DNA from: Chroogloeocystis siderophila 5.2 s.c.1
GTDB taxonomy: Bacteria > Cyanobacteriota > Cyanobacteriia > Cyanobacteriales > Chroococcidiopsidaceae
Direction of reading: 5' to 3'
Length of the DNA: 64,000 bases
Assembly (NCBI RefSeq): GCF_001904655.1
Contig: NZ_MRCC01000005.1
Span: 62,001 to 126,000 of the forward strand
The position numbers and the translations under genes are program-made. Below the pieces are notes generated by a model that saw nothing but the letters and a program-made list of their open reading frames with translations, was not told the origin of the DNA and made no database searches. Shown here in pieces: positions 54,932 through 64,000 of this stretch (positions are counted from its first letter, which is position 1; every line of letters starts with the position of its first letter).

Positions 54932-55052
54932 ATCTAGGAAGTCAAGGCGAGATGGAAAGCTTATTCCTGTTACAACTTAGATTAATAAATTAAGTTATTA
55001 AGATTTCGCCAGCAATTCTGTGCAAAAGTTTTACGTTAAAGGGAAATAATGA

Positions 55053-56237
55053 ATGTTTAGCGAAAAGCCAGCTGTGCTAATTTACCGAGATTGGTTGTTA
55101 CCGCCTTCGGAAACGTTTGTTTTAGCACAGGCGGAAGCTTTAGAACGCTTTATTCCGTACTACATAGGTTCCCGCTTAATCAAACAAGGCTTACGCACTC
55201 CTCGCGAAAGAACATTACTCTTGAATGAAGGTAGTCCACTTGGTTGGGCCCGTGAAGCTTGCTTCAAAATTGCTGGCTTTGCTCCTAGTTTGGTGACTCA
55301 TGCTAAAAAATTAAATCCACGACTCATTCATGCCCATTTTGGCATAGGTGGTAGCTTAGCCTTGCCCCTGAAACGTTCTTTACAAATTCCCATGATAGTG
55401 ACCTATCATGGCTATGAGGAAATGATTGCTGATGAAATTGCTCAAAAATCATATTTCAGCTATCGACAATACATGCAGCGCAGAGAAATTATTAAGCAGG
55501 AGGTCTGTTTATTTCTGACTGTATCGCAGCAATCAAAAGAATATCTTTTGCGCCAAGGATTTCCATCAGATAAAATTATTGTCCATTACACTGGTATAGA
55601 TACAGAAGTATTTCAACCAGAGCCTTCAATCAAACGCGAACCAATTGTTCTATTTGTAGCCCGTCTAGTAGAAAAAAAAGGTTGTGAATACTTAATTCGG
55701 GCTATGAGCAAAGTGCAGACAGCGCAGCCTGATATGGAATTAGTCATCATTGGTGATGGAGAACTGCGTTCTTCGCTAGAAGATATGGCTAAAGCAAGTC
55801 TAAAAAAATATCATTTTCTGGGCGTGCAACCACCAGAAGTTGTGAAGGATTGGATGAATCGAGCGAAAATCTTTTGCGTTCCGAGTATCACTGCTACATC
55901 AGGTGAAGCGGAAGGGTTTGGAATGGTTTTTGCAGAAGCGCAAGCAATGGGACTTCCTGTTGTTAGCTTCGCAAGCGGTGCGGTTCCTGAAGCTGTTGCC
56001 CACGGCGAAGTTGGATTTTTGGCAGCCGAGCGTCATTGGGAAGAACTTGCGAACTACATTCTATTACTCGCACAAGATCAACATTTATGGCATCGTTTCA
56101 GTACCTATGGCCCGCAACGCGTGCGTAATCTATTTAATGTACAAAAGCAAGCAGGTCTACTCGAAGATATTTATCAGCAAGTTCTAATAGACAATAATCA
56201 AAAGCAAAAGGTAAGAATAGCTTCGCTACCAACATAG
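55053..56237 (+). CDS. Family 4 glycosyltransferase
   Basis: The 394-residue GT-B enzyme has an N-terminal acceptor domain (PSETFVLAQAEAL, NPRLIHAHFGIGG) and a C-terminal donor domain with VLFVARLVEKKGCEYLIRAM, VIIGDGELR, FLGVQPPEVVKDWM and the EX7E element in EAEGFGMVFAEAQAMGLPV. This is the retaining GT4 family, similar to the colanic acid WcaL/AmsK type. It probably adds one sugar during repeat-unit assembly. GGGA at 55040-55043 precedes the ATG at 55053. Confidence 0.9.
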   Translation: MFSEKPAVLIYRDWLLPPSETFVLAQAEALERFIPYYIGSRLIKQGLRTPRERTLLLNEGSPLGWAREACFKIAGFAPSLVTHAKKLNPRLIHAHFGIGGSLALPLKRSLQIPMIVTYHGYEEMIADEIAQKSYFSYRQYMQRREIIKQEVCLFLTVSQQSKEYLLRQGFPSDKIIVHYTGIDTEVFQPEPSIKREPIVLFVARLVEKKGCEYLIRAMSKVQTAQPDMELVIIGDGELRSSLEDMAKASLKKYHFLGVQPPEVVKDWMNRAKIFCVPSITATSGEAEGFGMVFAEAQAMGLPVVSFASGAVPEAVAHGEVGFLAAERHWEELANYILLLAQDQHLWHRFSTYGPQRVRNLFNVQKQAGLLEDIYQQVLIDNNQKQKVRIASLPT

Positions 56238-56366
56238 TTTAGGTTATCTAATCAAACTAGAAGGAGATTTTTATAGTTACAAGCCATTAACTAAAAGAGC
56301 GCCTTAAAAAGTTTTACTAGTGTAGACATAATAAAAACTACCTTTTATTTGTTGTGTAAATGAAGT

Positions 56367-57422
56367 ATGAAGAAAGTTTCTGTTATTATCCCAGTTTATG
56401 CAGTTGAACAATATATTGCAGACGCATTGCAATCTGTTTTGTCGCAGTCTTATCAAAACTTTGAAATAATTCTCGTTGATGATGGGACGCCTGATAACAG
56501 TATCAAAATTTGCAAACAATTCACAGACCCCCGAATCAAAATTATTCAGCAAAAAAATCGAGGTGCTTCGGCAGCAAGAAACAACGGAATTCGCCACGCA
56601 CAAGGGGAATATATTGCTTTTTTAGATGCAGATGATACTTGGGTTTCTGAAAAACTAGAAAAGCATATCAATCATTTAGAAAAATCTCCTAATGTAGGAG
56701 TTAGTTTTAGTTATTGCAGTTTTATCGATGAAGCTGGTAAACCATTAGGTTTATACAACGCCACAGAATATAAAGTTATTACTCCAGAAGCAATCCTCTG
56801 TCGTAATCCGATCGCTAATCCTTCATGCTTAGTCACTCGGCGAGAGGTTCTCGAAGAAATCAAATTTCAACAAGAAGTGAATGGTCTTGTCGAAGACTGC
56901 TACTTTGATGAAAGCTTGCGACAATCAGAAGATGCTGAATGCTGGTTGCGTATTTGTGTCAAGACAAACTGGAAAATAGAGGTTATTCCTGAACTTTTAG
57001 CAACATATAGACTGCATTCAATAGGTAATTCTGCTAACCTGGTGAAAACATTAGAGTCTTGGGAGCAGTTGACCGAAAAGGCTCGTCTTTATGCTCCAGA
57101 AAGTGTAGCGAAGTGGGAAAAGCCAGCAATGGCTTATACTTTGCGTTATCTAGCACGGAAAGCAGTGACCATGAGTGATGGCGCAATGGCGATCAAGCTG
57201 AGCCACAAAGCTATATCTACACACTGGCAAATTCTCTTAGAGGAACCACGCCGTACACTCGTCACACTCACAGCAGCTTATTTACTTTATTTTTTACCTC
57301 AGCCTTTTTACACCCAGATAAAAAACCTAGGCTTGAAGTTCATCAGTGCAAATCAGCGACGTCGTATTCTCAAGGATCAGTCAAGACAAAAATCGCAAGC
57401 CGTTATTAGTTCTAGCTCTTGA
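56367..57422 (+). CDS. Family 2 glycosyltransferase
   Basis: This 351-residue GT2 has VSVIIPVYAVEQYIADALQSVL, ILVDDGTPDNS, QKNRGASAARNNGI and AFLDADDTWVS. The second half includes RQSEDAECWLRI and a positively charged C-terminal tail (RRRILKDQSRQKSQ). The upstream gap (129 bases) has no clear promoter. The downstream gene starts near its stop codon. Confidence 0.88.
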   Translation: MKKVSVIIPVYAVEQYIADALQSVLSQSYQNFEIILVDDGTPDNSIKICKQFTDPRIKIIQQKNRGASAARNNGIRHAQGEYIAFLDADDTWVSEKLEKHINHLEKSPNVGVSFSYCSFIDEAGKPLGLYNATEYKVITPEAILCRNPIANPSCLVTRREVLEEIKFQQEVNGLVEDCYFDESLRQSEDAECWLRICVKTNWKIEVIPELLATYRLHSIGNSANLVKTLESWEQLTEKARLYAPESVAKWEKPAMAYTLRYLARKAVTMSDGAMAIKLSHKAISTHWQILLEEPRRTLVTLTAAYLLYFLPQPFYTQIKNLGLKFISANQRRRILKDQSRQKSQAVISSSS

Positions 57423-57475
57423 TAGAAATTGCAACTTGTTTGCTAAAGCGTGATAGTTTTAAAGAAAAACTATTC

Positions 57476-58243
57476 ATGAGCATAAATCTTTGTGGGGTGA
57501 AACTTGATCAGGTTACGCTTGACGAAGCGATTAATTTGATTGTAGATAGTGCAATTCTTGGCAACATACCAAAGTATGTTGTAACACCCAATGCGCAGCA
57601 TATTCTCTTGCTACAAAACGATATGCATTTTAGTGAAATCTACGCAAAAGCGTTTTTAGTGGTAGCAGATGGTGTACCGCTTGTTTGGGCATCTCGGCTG
57701 TTAAAAAAGCCATTACCTGGTCGTATTAATGGTACCGACTTATTTGAACGACTTTGCCAAGTCGCCGCAGAAAAAGGATTAAAAGTCTTTCTGCTAGGCG
57801 GTCGCCCTCAAGCCGCAGAAAACGCTGCGAAACTGCTGCAACAAAGACACCCAAACCTTAATGTCGTGGGTACTTATTGTCCTCCATACGGTTTTGAGAC
57901 AGATCCAGCAGAACTAGCATCAATCAATTCAAAAATTAAAACAGCAGCACCTCATTTATTATTTGTCGGGTTGGGAGCACCCAAACAAGAGTATTGGATG
58001 TATCAAGTGCATCAAGAACTAGAGGTTCCTATCTCAATAGGTATAGGTGGAAGTTTTGAGTTGGTTTCTGGTGCAGTACCTAGAGCACCAATATGGATGC
58101 AAAAATCAGGTTTAGAGTGGTTTTTTCGCTTAATAGCTGAACCACGTCGTCTTTGGAAACGCTATATTCTTGGCAATCCCCATTTTATCTGGTTAGTATT
58201 TGGGCAATGGATGAGGCAATCGCTGGCTAAGAAAACTTCATAA
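57476..58243 (+). CDS. WecG/TagA/CpsF family glycosyltransferase
   Basis: The 255-residue enzyme is a GT26 transferase: TPNAQHILLL, VVADGVPLVWASRLL, RINGTDLFERLC, VFLLGGRPQAAENAA and FVGLGAPKQEYWM. Family members add N-acetylmannosamine or a uronic acid to a polyprenyl-linked intermediate in capsule, teichoic acid or enterobacterial common antigen synthesis, often as the second sugar. The ATG at 57476 gives the normal family length; an in-frame TTG at 57419 overlaps the previous gene and lacks support. It closes the block of transferases. Confidence 0.9.
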   Translation: MSINLCGVKLDQVTLDEAINLIVDSAILGNIPKYVVTPNAQHILLLQNDMHFSEIYAKAFLVVADGVPLVWASRLLKKPLPGRINGTDLFERLCQVAAEKGLKVFLLGGRPQAAENAAKLLQQRHPNLNVVGTYCPPYGFETDPAELASINSKIKTAAPHLLFVGLGAPKQEYWMYQVHQELEVPISIGIGGSFELVSGAVPRAPIWMQKSGLEWFFRLIAEPRRLWKRYILGNPHFIWLVFGQWMRQSLAKKTS

Positions 58244-58291
58244 TGCAATTGTTACAGTCAGGCAACGGTATCGCAAATAGCTAGACGAACT

Positions 58292-59464
58292 ATGAAGGGA
58301 AGGCGTACTGTATTGTTAGGTTTAGGAGCAGCAACTGGTTTAGGTGCGGTTGCGATCGCTAATCACTTCCAGAATCAACAACAATCTGCCCAACCACCGC
58401 TCGAAGACCGCCAAAAAGTAAGAGATTTTACGGTAGTTGGCAAAGCTACTTTACAAGAACGCGCAGCCAATAAAGGAATTATTTATGGAGCAGCGGCTCA
58501 ATACAAACCACTCACTACAAACAAGAGGTTTGCTCAACACTTTGCGCAAGAGTGTGCTGTTTTAGTCCCCGCTAATGAACTAAAGTGGAAAACACTGCGT
58601 CCAACACCAGAAAAATTTAATTTTAGTCGTAGCGATTGGATGGCTGAATTTGCCCAAAAACATAATATGCTGTTTCGGGGACACACGTTAGTTTGGTATC
58701 AAGCTTTACCCAAATGGTTTGAGGACAAAGTTAATCGCAAAAATGCTGAAAAATTTTTAACGGAACATATCAACACCGTCGTGCAGCGTTACGCTGGTAA
58801 GATATACTCCTGGGATGTTGTTAACGAAGCAATACTTCCGAATAGCTCAAAACAGGGACTACGGCAAACTCCTTGGCTGCGGTTACTAGGAGCAGATTAC
58901 ATTGAAATGGCATTTCGGACAGCCGCCGCTGCTGATCCGCAAGCATTACTTATATATAACGACAACAATTTAGAATACGACAACGCGAAGACCGAAACGA
59001 AAAGAGACCGCGTTCTTAAACTTCTAGAGCGGCTGAAATCAAAAGGAGTTCCGATTCATGGGTTGGGGATTCAGTCGCATCTCGGTGCAAGTTCTCGTGG
59101 CTTCAATGCCAAACGACTCAGAAATTTTCTCAAAGACGTCGCCAGTCTCGATCTGCAAATTTTGATCACAGAAATGGACGTGTCGGAGACAAAACTTCTG
59201 GTAGCAGACGACCGCGATACAATTATTGCCGGAGTTTATCATGATTATTTGTCGCTTGCTTTAGACGAGCCTGCGGTAAATACTGTGATCACCTGGGGAC
59301 TCAGTGATCGCTATACTTGGCTTTCTCATTTTGCGCCTCGTCAAGATGGTGTTCCAGTGCGCCCGCTACCACTTGATGCTGAACTTGAGCGTAAGCTTGC
59401 CTGGAACGCGATCGCATCGGCTTTTGATCAAGCTTCACCGCGTAACATTAAATATAATTTTTAA
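58292..59464 (+). CDS. GH10 endo-1,4-beta-xylanase, probably Tat-exported
   Basis: This 390-residue glycoside hydrolase family 10 enzyme has a twin-arginine-like leader (GRRTVLLGLGAATGLGAVA, residues 3-21) and a full catalytic barrel: ANELKWKTLRPTPEKFNF, GHTLVWYQALPKWF, acid/base Glu179 in WDVVNEAI, IQSHLG and nucleophile Glu294 in ILITEMDVS. GH10 cleaves beta-1,4-xylan; a few members act on other beta-glycans. Within an exopolysaccharide locus it may trim or release the cell's own polymer rather than degrade plant matter. There is no carbohydrate-binding module. The ATG is at 58292. Confidence 0.9.
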   Translation: MKGRRTVLLGLGAATGLGAVAIANHFQNQQQSAQPPLEDRQKVRDFTVVGKATLQERAANKGIIYGAAAQYKPLTTNKRFAQHFAQECAVLVPANELKWKTLRPTPEKFNFSRSDWMAEFAQKHNMLFRGHTLVWYQALPKWFEDKVNRKNAEKFLTEHINTVVQRYAGKIYSWDVVNEAILPNSSKQGLRQTPWLRLLGADYIEMAFRTAAAADPQALLIYNDNNLEYDNAKTETKRDRVLKLLERLKSKGVPIHGLGIQSHLGASSRGFNAKRLRNFLKDVASLDLQILITEMDVSETKLLVADDRDTIIAGVYHDYLSLALDEPAVNTVITWGLSDRYTWLSHFAPRQDGVPVRPLPLDAELERKLAWNAIASAFDQASPRNIKYNF

Positions 59465-60526
59465 ATCATAAGGTTAGGCTGTTGGATCAACCGCAAATTC
59501 TCGATTTCTCCTCAATCCGTGGACAAACGTATTTCCATATCTTCTGCTTTGGAATTAGAGCAGAGTAAGAGGGGACGGGAGCTTTTAAACCACTTAAAGT
59601 TCCCCCAATATTGAGAACCCACTGCGTTATGCTATTTCCTTCCGTTGCAGCAAATAGCGTCGAACTCGGTAGGTTTGGAGGGCTAGTAATATTTGCGTAA
59701 AAGGTCTACCGCAGTTAAGCTGTAGCAAAGATAATTCTACTTATCGTAAAAATACCTTGCTATTATTCACTATTACCTACTCTTAAAGTACTCAATCGAG
59801 TTACGAATATCTACCTTAGTTGTTTTGCGTGTTTGTAATTATATTTCTTTAGAACATGCAGTCAATGTTAATAGTATTTTTTTTCTGCGAGCACTAACAT
59901 TTTTTTACCTGTCATTGAAATTTTTATTGATTATTAAACTTTTCGTACCTTTGTTCCTTTTGGAACTATAGGGAAGAACTACTAAATATGAATACGTAAT
60001 ACAGATAGCTCGATGAGACACGATCAGTCTTATCGAGTACTTGTCGCTATTCCTATTCAAACACATTCAATATTCAATTTTGAGCATTCTTACCTGTTAG
60101 TTCAATATAGTGATGAACATACCAGTTTTTTTATCAGTAAAAACATCATTCAGTAATTTACTTACAGTAATTTACTTATAAGTAGGCAGTTGTCAATGCT
60201 TACGAGCAGCCGCAGATCTACCGAATTATTCTTTTAGAATTTAAAGCAGAAAAGTCGTATTTACACTAATGATGATTGGGGAATTGATTGAATAGGATAT
60301 ACCCAAGATGAGGTTATTCAATTAGTCTTCATACTATTCAAAGAACTATTGATTAGTTTTTAGAATTTCTTAAAAAAGACAAGCAAAATACTGAATTTCA
60401 ATCTTTTCCTCAAGTAGGACTTAAAGATTTAAATAAGTGCGTGCCAATGTCAAGACTAAGTGAAGAGATCTTATTGACATAAAATCATTGTTCTTCTACA
60501 TAAACCTAACTTTATATCATCGCACA
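59465..60526. other. Gene-poor interval with stem-loops
   Basis: About 1.06 kb between the xylanase and the first beta-helix gene. No convincing gene was found. Open stretches near 59480-59700 and 60240-60360 look like decayed coding sequence but show no family. A strong hairpin lies at 60009-60037 and a small one (GTTCC/GGAAC) at 59953-59966. Confidence 0.4.
60009..60037. repeat. 11-bp stem-loop in the gene-poor interval
   Basis: CTCGATGAGAC (60009-60019), a seven-base loop and GTCTTATCGAG (60027-60037) pair over 11 bp including one G-T. There is no T-run on either side, and it is not next to a gene end. It could be part of a structured RNA or a protein-binding site. Confidence 0.5.
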
Positions 60527-62257
60527 ATGAAAAATACAATCAATTTGCAAAATCTCAAGAATATTCTATTTACTAAAGGTTTACTAACAATTTTAATGCT
60601 TACTCCTGGAGTAGCTGCTGCAACTAATAGTCATCATTCTGTTCCGAATATTAAAACTACTCATTACGCAATCCCTAACGATGCCTATTACGTATCACCC
60701 GATGGAAAAAATACAAACACTGGTAGAACTCCCGACTCTCCTTGGTCTGTTGCCAAGGCACTAGCAGATGCACCAAGTGGTGCTACGATTGTATTTCGTG
60801 GTGGCGTATACCGCAATGTAGAAGCGAATCTTACAAAAAGGCTGACTTTACAAGCCTATCCAAACGAGAAGCCTTGGATTAAAGGTAGTATTATCGTCGA
60901 TGACTGGGTAAAAGAAGGCAACATCTGGCGCAAAGATAACTGGGAGCATTCATTTCCTTTTGAAGGACAGCGTCAAGCCATTGATCCAAAATATCCGTTA
61001 GCCGGTCATCGCGACATGGTTTTTATTAATAATGTTGCACTTAAGCAAGTAGATAGTAAGTCTAAAGTTGTTCCTGGCACTTTTTATGTTGATGCTGCTA
61101 ATAAGAAACTCTATATTGGTAGCAATCCAATAGGTAATACAGTTGAAGCTACTGCCAAAAAAACAGGTTTTAATATCATCCAAAATGGAGGTGATTCTGT
61201 AATCCGAGGATTGGGTATTACGCACTATGCTGACAACGCAATTTATATTAGAAGACCAAATGTCACACTCGAAAATAACACGCTCACTTGGAATGGTATC
61301 ACCGGTGCCTTAGTGACTCAATCAGATGCAGTATTAAGGGGTAACAATATTAGCTATAACGGACATAAAGGTATATCTGGCGTCTACGCGCATCGTATGC
61401 TTCTGGAGAACAACATTATTAGTCACAATAATATTGAAAATTTTGCTCAACACTGGGCTGCTGCTGGAGTTAAAACTATTTGGACTGATGGGCTAGTCTG
61501 GCGTGGTAACTTAGTAGAACATAATAATTCGATTGGTTTATGGATTGACGAGTCTACAACTGATTCCACAGTTGTTAACAATGTTGTTCGCTACAATAAG
61601 AACAATGGAATTTCCATGGAAATTTCGCATAAGGCAATAATTGCCTCAAATGTCATTTATGAAAATGCGCCAGCAGGTATTCTCATACTCAATTCTTCGG
61701 GCGCACGTCTTTACAACAATACACTGGCACGTAACCAAGCTAACTTCTTAATCAAGGAAACACCGCGTAACAATACAAAGCTACACGAAATCGCAAAAGG
61801 AATTACTTGGATTACGAGAAATACCGTTGTTAAAAATAACATCTTATGGAGTAATGCTAAAGGCACTCCGTTCTTTGCTCCTAGCTGTGAATTGCGAGAA
61901 CCATCAAAAAACATGATTCCTGTGGCTGACTACAATGCATACTACCGTCAATCAGCAACTCAAACACGAAATCTTTTCATTTGGGGAATAGGTGGTAGCG
62001 AATGCTTCAATACTTTCAGAACTCTTAGTGCTTTTGCCTCAACTACAGGTTTAGAGTCCAATGGAGTAGAGATTACGAATACTAATGATCCATTTTTTGT
62101 AAATGCACAAGCTGATGACTTCCGTTTGAAAGCAGGTAGCCCTGCAATTGGGCGCGGCGAGCCATTACCTGCAGATGTGGCGAATGCGATTGGAGTAGCT
62201 TCGGGTAGAGCAGTCGATTTGGGTGCCGTGCAATCTCAGGTATTCTTTGCACATTAA
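60527..62257 (+). CDS. Secreted right-handed beta-helix protein
   Basis: The 576-residue protein has a signal peptide (about residues 1-32, LLTILMLTPGVAA) and then a DUF1565-type start (YYVSPDGKNTNTGRTPDSPW, ATIVFRGGVYRN) leading into a parallel beta-helix with short Asn-rich turns (NVTLENNTLTWN, AVLRGNNISYN, RMLLENNIISHNN, STVVNNVVRYN). These are the folds of polysaccharide lyases such as chondroitinase B, of C5-epimerases and of some tailspikes. No catalytic residues can be assigned. Together with the xylanase upstream, it may modify the exopolysaccharide. The ATG is at 60527; the frame is open upstream without a start. Confidence 0.82.
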   Translation: MKNTINLQNLKNILFTKGLLTILMLTPGVAAATNSHHSVPNIKTTHYAIPNDAYYVSPDGKNTNTGRTPDSPWSVAKALADAPSGATIVFRGGVYRNVEANLTKRLTLQAYPNEKPWIKGSIIVDDWVKEGNIWRKDNWEHSFPFEGQRQAIDPKYPLAGHRDMVFINNVALKQVDSKSKVVPGTFYVDAANKKLYIGSNPIGNTVEATAKKTGFNIIQNGGDSVIRGLGITHYADNAIYIRRPNVTLENNTLTWNGITGALVTQSDAVLRGNNISYNGHKGISGVYAHRMLLENNIISHNNIENFAQHWAAAGVKTIWTDGLVWRGNLVEHNNSIGLWIDESTTDSTVVNNVVRYNKNNGISMEISHKAIIASNVIYENAPAGILILNSSGARLYNNTLARNQANFLIKETPRNNTKLHEIAKGITWITRNTVVKNNILWSNAKGTPFFAPSCELREPSKNMIPVADYNAYYRQSATQTRNLFIWGIGGSECFNTFRTLSAFASTTGLESNGVEITNTNDPFFVNAQADDFRLKAGSPAIGRGEPLPADVANAIGVASGRAVDLGAVQSQVFFAH

Positions 62258-63410
62258 GCATCCACTAAATTGTCAATTCTGAGTTACCTAAATGCTGGTT
62301 ATCTAGATGCGATAGAAGTCAACTATCTACAATAATGCAGGTATCTTTTCTAGAAAAAGCTTATTTGCTACCTGTATAAAAGAATAACAAAGTGTAATGC
62401 TTCAATTAAAACAAGATCGCAGGCGATATTTCTCCTGCGATATTTGCTATGAAAAGATATTTTATTTTCTACTAATTAAATTTACTATACATAGCTTAAG
62501 TGGTGAAGCGATCGCTTATTTTAAATTTCTGGGCTTTAATTTCCTTTTTATCTGTCCTCCAATGATGAGGCATCAGAGCTTACTCGCAAGCTTAAACAGC
62601 AATCAAGGTTGTCAAGATACTTTCAATAGCTTTACTGGAGTTATAATGTATAGTATTTGTCTGCAATGTTATGAGGAACTACTGTCTTAAAATCAGCTTT
62701 AATTCTTTACTACAGCTAGCGATCAAGTTCCCAGCAGCTTATCAATTTACCTCAGTAGAAATACCTAACTTACCTTAATTGTTATAACTTTCTAACTCAA
62801 TAAAGCTCAAAATTTTTCAGTAAAATTACGCTTGAACCTTCACTATTAAGAAGCGTAATCTTTTTTCGTTAGTTTAGCGTGTAATTCTGTTATATCTCAA
62901 AATGTGGAAATGTCACTCAGAGGAGGAAAATTAATTATTATTTTGAAGTATTGAACAAACACCTATTCTCCACTGCACAACCTTGCATTACTAGATAGTT
63001 ATTGGGTGCACGGATTGTTTCTTATGTAGATACCAGATGTTTGAAATCCTAGGTATCCCTCCCATAACTTTCTTTGACTTGTATTGTAGCCTTGCATCGT
63101 GCGTGTAGCCGTTTAGCTACCAAAGGCATAACTCTTCTAACCCTTAGACAAGAACAAGTCACAATCACTCCAAAAAGCTACTCTCACTTTTGCTCTTTGC
63201 TAATATACTGCAAACTTACAAACGCTACATTTGTGCAGCAATAGCTGTGGAATTTCTGCTGGGTATTACTTGACACCCCTCTCTCTTCATCTAACAACCA
63301 GCTTTTAGGAGACTTAACGGCAAGTTAGTTCATCAGATTTAAGCTTGCGAAAATAGCTAATCCACACAATACTTCCATCACCTGAAACCTCAACAATACG
63401 GAGAGCAATG
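62258..63410. other. Gap between the two beta-helix genes
   Basis: About 1.15 kb without a supported gene. An open frame at 62397-62690 has no ribosome binding site and no recognisable domain. A strong AGAGGAGG at 62920-62927 is followed by no usable ATG. The right end must contain the promoter of the second beta-helix gene. Confidence 0.4.
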
Positions 63411-64000
63411 ATGAACAATCAATGCAATACATACTTTTCTTTGTCAACGTTAGCTAAACTAACGCTGGCGGTCTTAGTTGCAGTTCCATTGACAGTACCA
63501 CGCATAGCAAATTCCGCGACACTCAATATCAAAAGGACGAACTATGGTATCCCAAATGGAGCCTATTTCGTCTCACCTACTGGTAAGCCAGGAAATTCAG
63601 GAAGATCAGCAAACTCGCCGTGGCCAGTAGCCAAAGCGATCGCATCGGCACCAAGTGGGGCAACAATTGTGTTTCGTGGTGGAACGTATCGCAACGTGCA
63701 AATCGCATTAAATAAGCGCTTGACATTGCAAGCATATCCGAATGAGCAACCGTGGCTCAAAGGTAGCACGGTGGTTGATGGTTGGGTGCAAGAAGGCAGT
63801 ATTTGGCGTAAAGATGGTTGGAACTTCTCGTTTTTACCAGTTGAAGAAGGCAAAGCAATTGATCCGAAGTATCCGATGGCAGGACATCGGGACATGGTGT
63901 ACATCAATGGCGTGGCACTCAAGCAAGTGGGTAGCAAAGCGAATGTCGGACCTGGAACATTCTTTGTTGATGGTCGTAACAATAAGCTTTATATTGGCAC
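63411..64000 (+). CDS. Secreted right-handed beta-helix protein (partial, runs off the window)
   Basis: A second copy of the beta-helix type starts at the ATG 63411 (or 63408), behind GGAGAG at 63400-63405, and stays open to the window end (about 196 residues). It has a signal peptide (LAKLTLAVLVAVPLTVPRIA) and repeats the first gene product almost motif for motif: AYFVSPTGKPGNSGRSANSP, ATIVFRGGTYRNV, LTLQAYPNEQPWLKGS, DPKYPMAGHRDMVYINGVAL and NNKLYIGT. The pair is a clear duplication, with many amino-acid changes in the signal peptide and spacer. The rest of the protein lies beyond the window. Confidence 0.88.
   Translation, partial: MNNQCNTYFSLSTLAKLTLAVLVAVPLTVPRIANSATLNIKRTNYGIPNGAYFVSPTGKPGNSGRSANSPWPVAKAIASAPSGATIVFRGGTYRNVQIALNKRLTLQAYPNEQPWLKGSTVVDGWVQEGSIWRKDGWNFSFLPVEEGKAIDPKYPMAGHRDMVYINGVALKQVGSKANVGPGTFFVDGRNNKLYIG

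Noticed and set aside
59510-59680. Open minus-strand stretch after the xylanase gene
   Set aside because: It reads with a few plausible protein-like segments but has no start and no recognisable family; treated as decayed or chance.
60240-60360. Plus-strand reading with GYTQDEVIQLVFILFKELL
   Set aside because: Slightly recombinase-like, but broken by stops within 30 codons on each side and too short to support.
62397-62690. 97-codon open frame between the two beta-helix genes
   Set aside because: No ribosome binding site, no domain, and an erratic composition of residues; probably chance in an AT-rich gap.
63563-63982. Long open frame on the minus strand
   Set aside because: It is antisense to the second beta-helix gene, whose plus-strand reading matches the upstream paralogue motif for motif.

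Overview
The window comes from a cyanobacterium. The octamer GCGATCGC (HIP1) recurs throughout, and there is an allophycocyanin beta-18 subunit (apcF), a ClpR/ClpP3 pair, a light-repressed ribosome hibernation factor (lrtA) and a cyanobacterial-type glutamine synthetase with a textbook NtcA promoter. Gene content and the exopolysaccharide region would suit a non-heterocystous, Chroococcidiopsis/Gloeocapsa-like lineage, but that placement is a guess. No tRNA, rRNA or CRISPR array was recognised.

Layout. 1-15.9 kb is housekeeping: the end of a metal ABC transporter ATPase and its permease, a small TPR protein, peroxiredoxin Q, lrtA, lipB, a divergent amino-acid transporter (bgtA/bgtB), a thermonuclease, a ferritin-like diiron protein, a TauE/SafE permease, then purL and purF. 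A gene-poor stretch at 10.3-11.2 kb carries a possible small RNA. 15.9-18.6 kb is decayed DNA: a broken MATE efflux gene, an IS4-like transposase remnant and several very small genes. 18.6-26.6 kb holds a B12-binding radical SAM protein, a fasciclin protein, a VWA protein, clpR-clpP3-dnaJ-like genes and a long TPR protein. 26.8-32.8 kb is a polyamine-type ABC transporter with an aldehyde dehydrogenase, in the arrangement of ydcSTUV/patD. 32.8-37 kb holds a phosphatase, a lipoate-ligase-like protein, a YbjN protein and a methyltransferase. glnA and apcF are divergent at 37.4-39.7 kb.

39.9-46.2 kb appears to be a uracil catabolism island of the URC type: a Urc1-like GTP-cyclohydrolase-II homologue, a Urc4/DUF1688 protein, uracil phosphoribosyltransferase, a ureidoglycolate-lyase-like protein and an NCS1 nucleobase permease. 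A sulfotransferase gene sits inside it on the other strand. Together with the amino-acid and polyamine transporters, glnA and several NtcA-like sites, this makes the middle of the window look like a nitrogen-scavenging region.

46.4-64 kb is an exopolysaccharide locus on the plus strand: a Wzz/tyrosine autokinase, four family-2 and one family-4 glycosyltransferases, a WecG/TagA transferase, an O-antigen-ligase-like polymerase, two paralogous sulfotransferases, a Tat-type GH10 xylanase and two related beta-helix proteins, the second cut by the window end. The simplest reading is synthesis, sulfation and extracellular trimming of a polymer. Heptanucleotide tandem repeats (consensus AGRGGTC) lie in many intergenic gaps.
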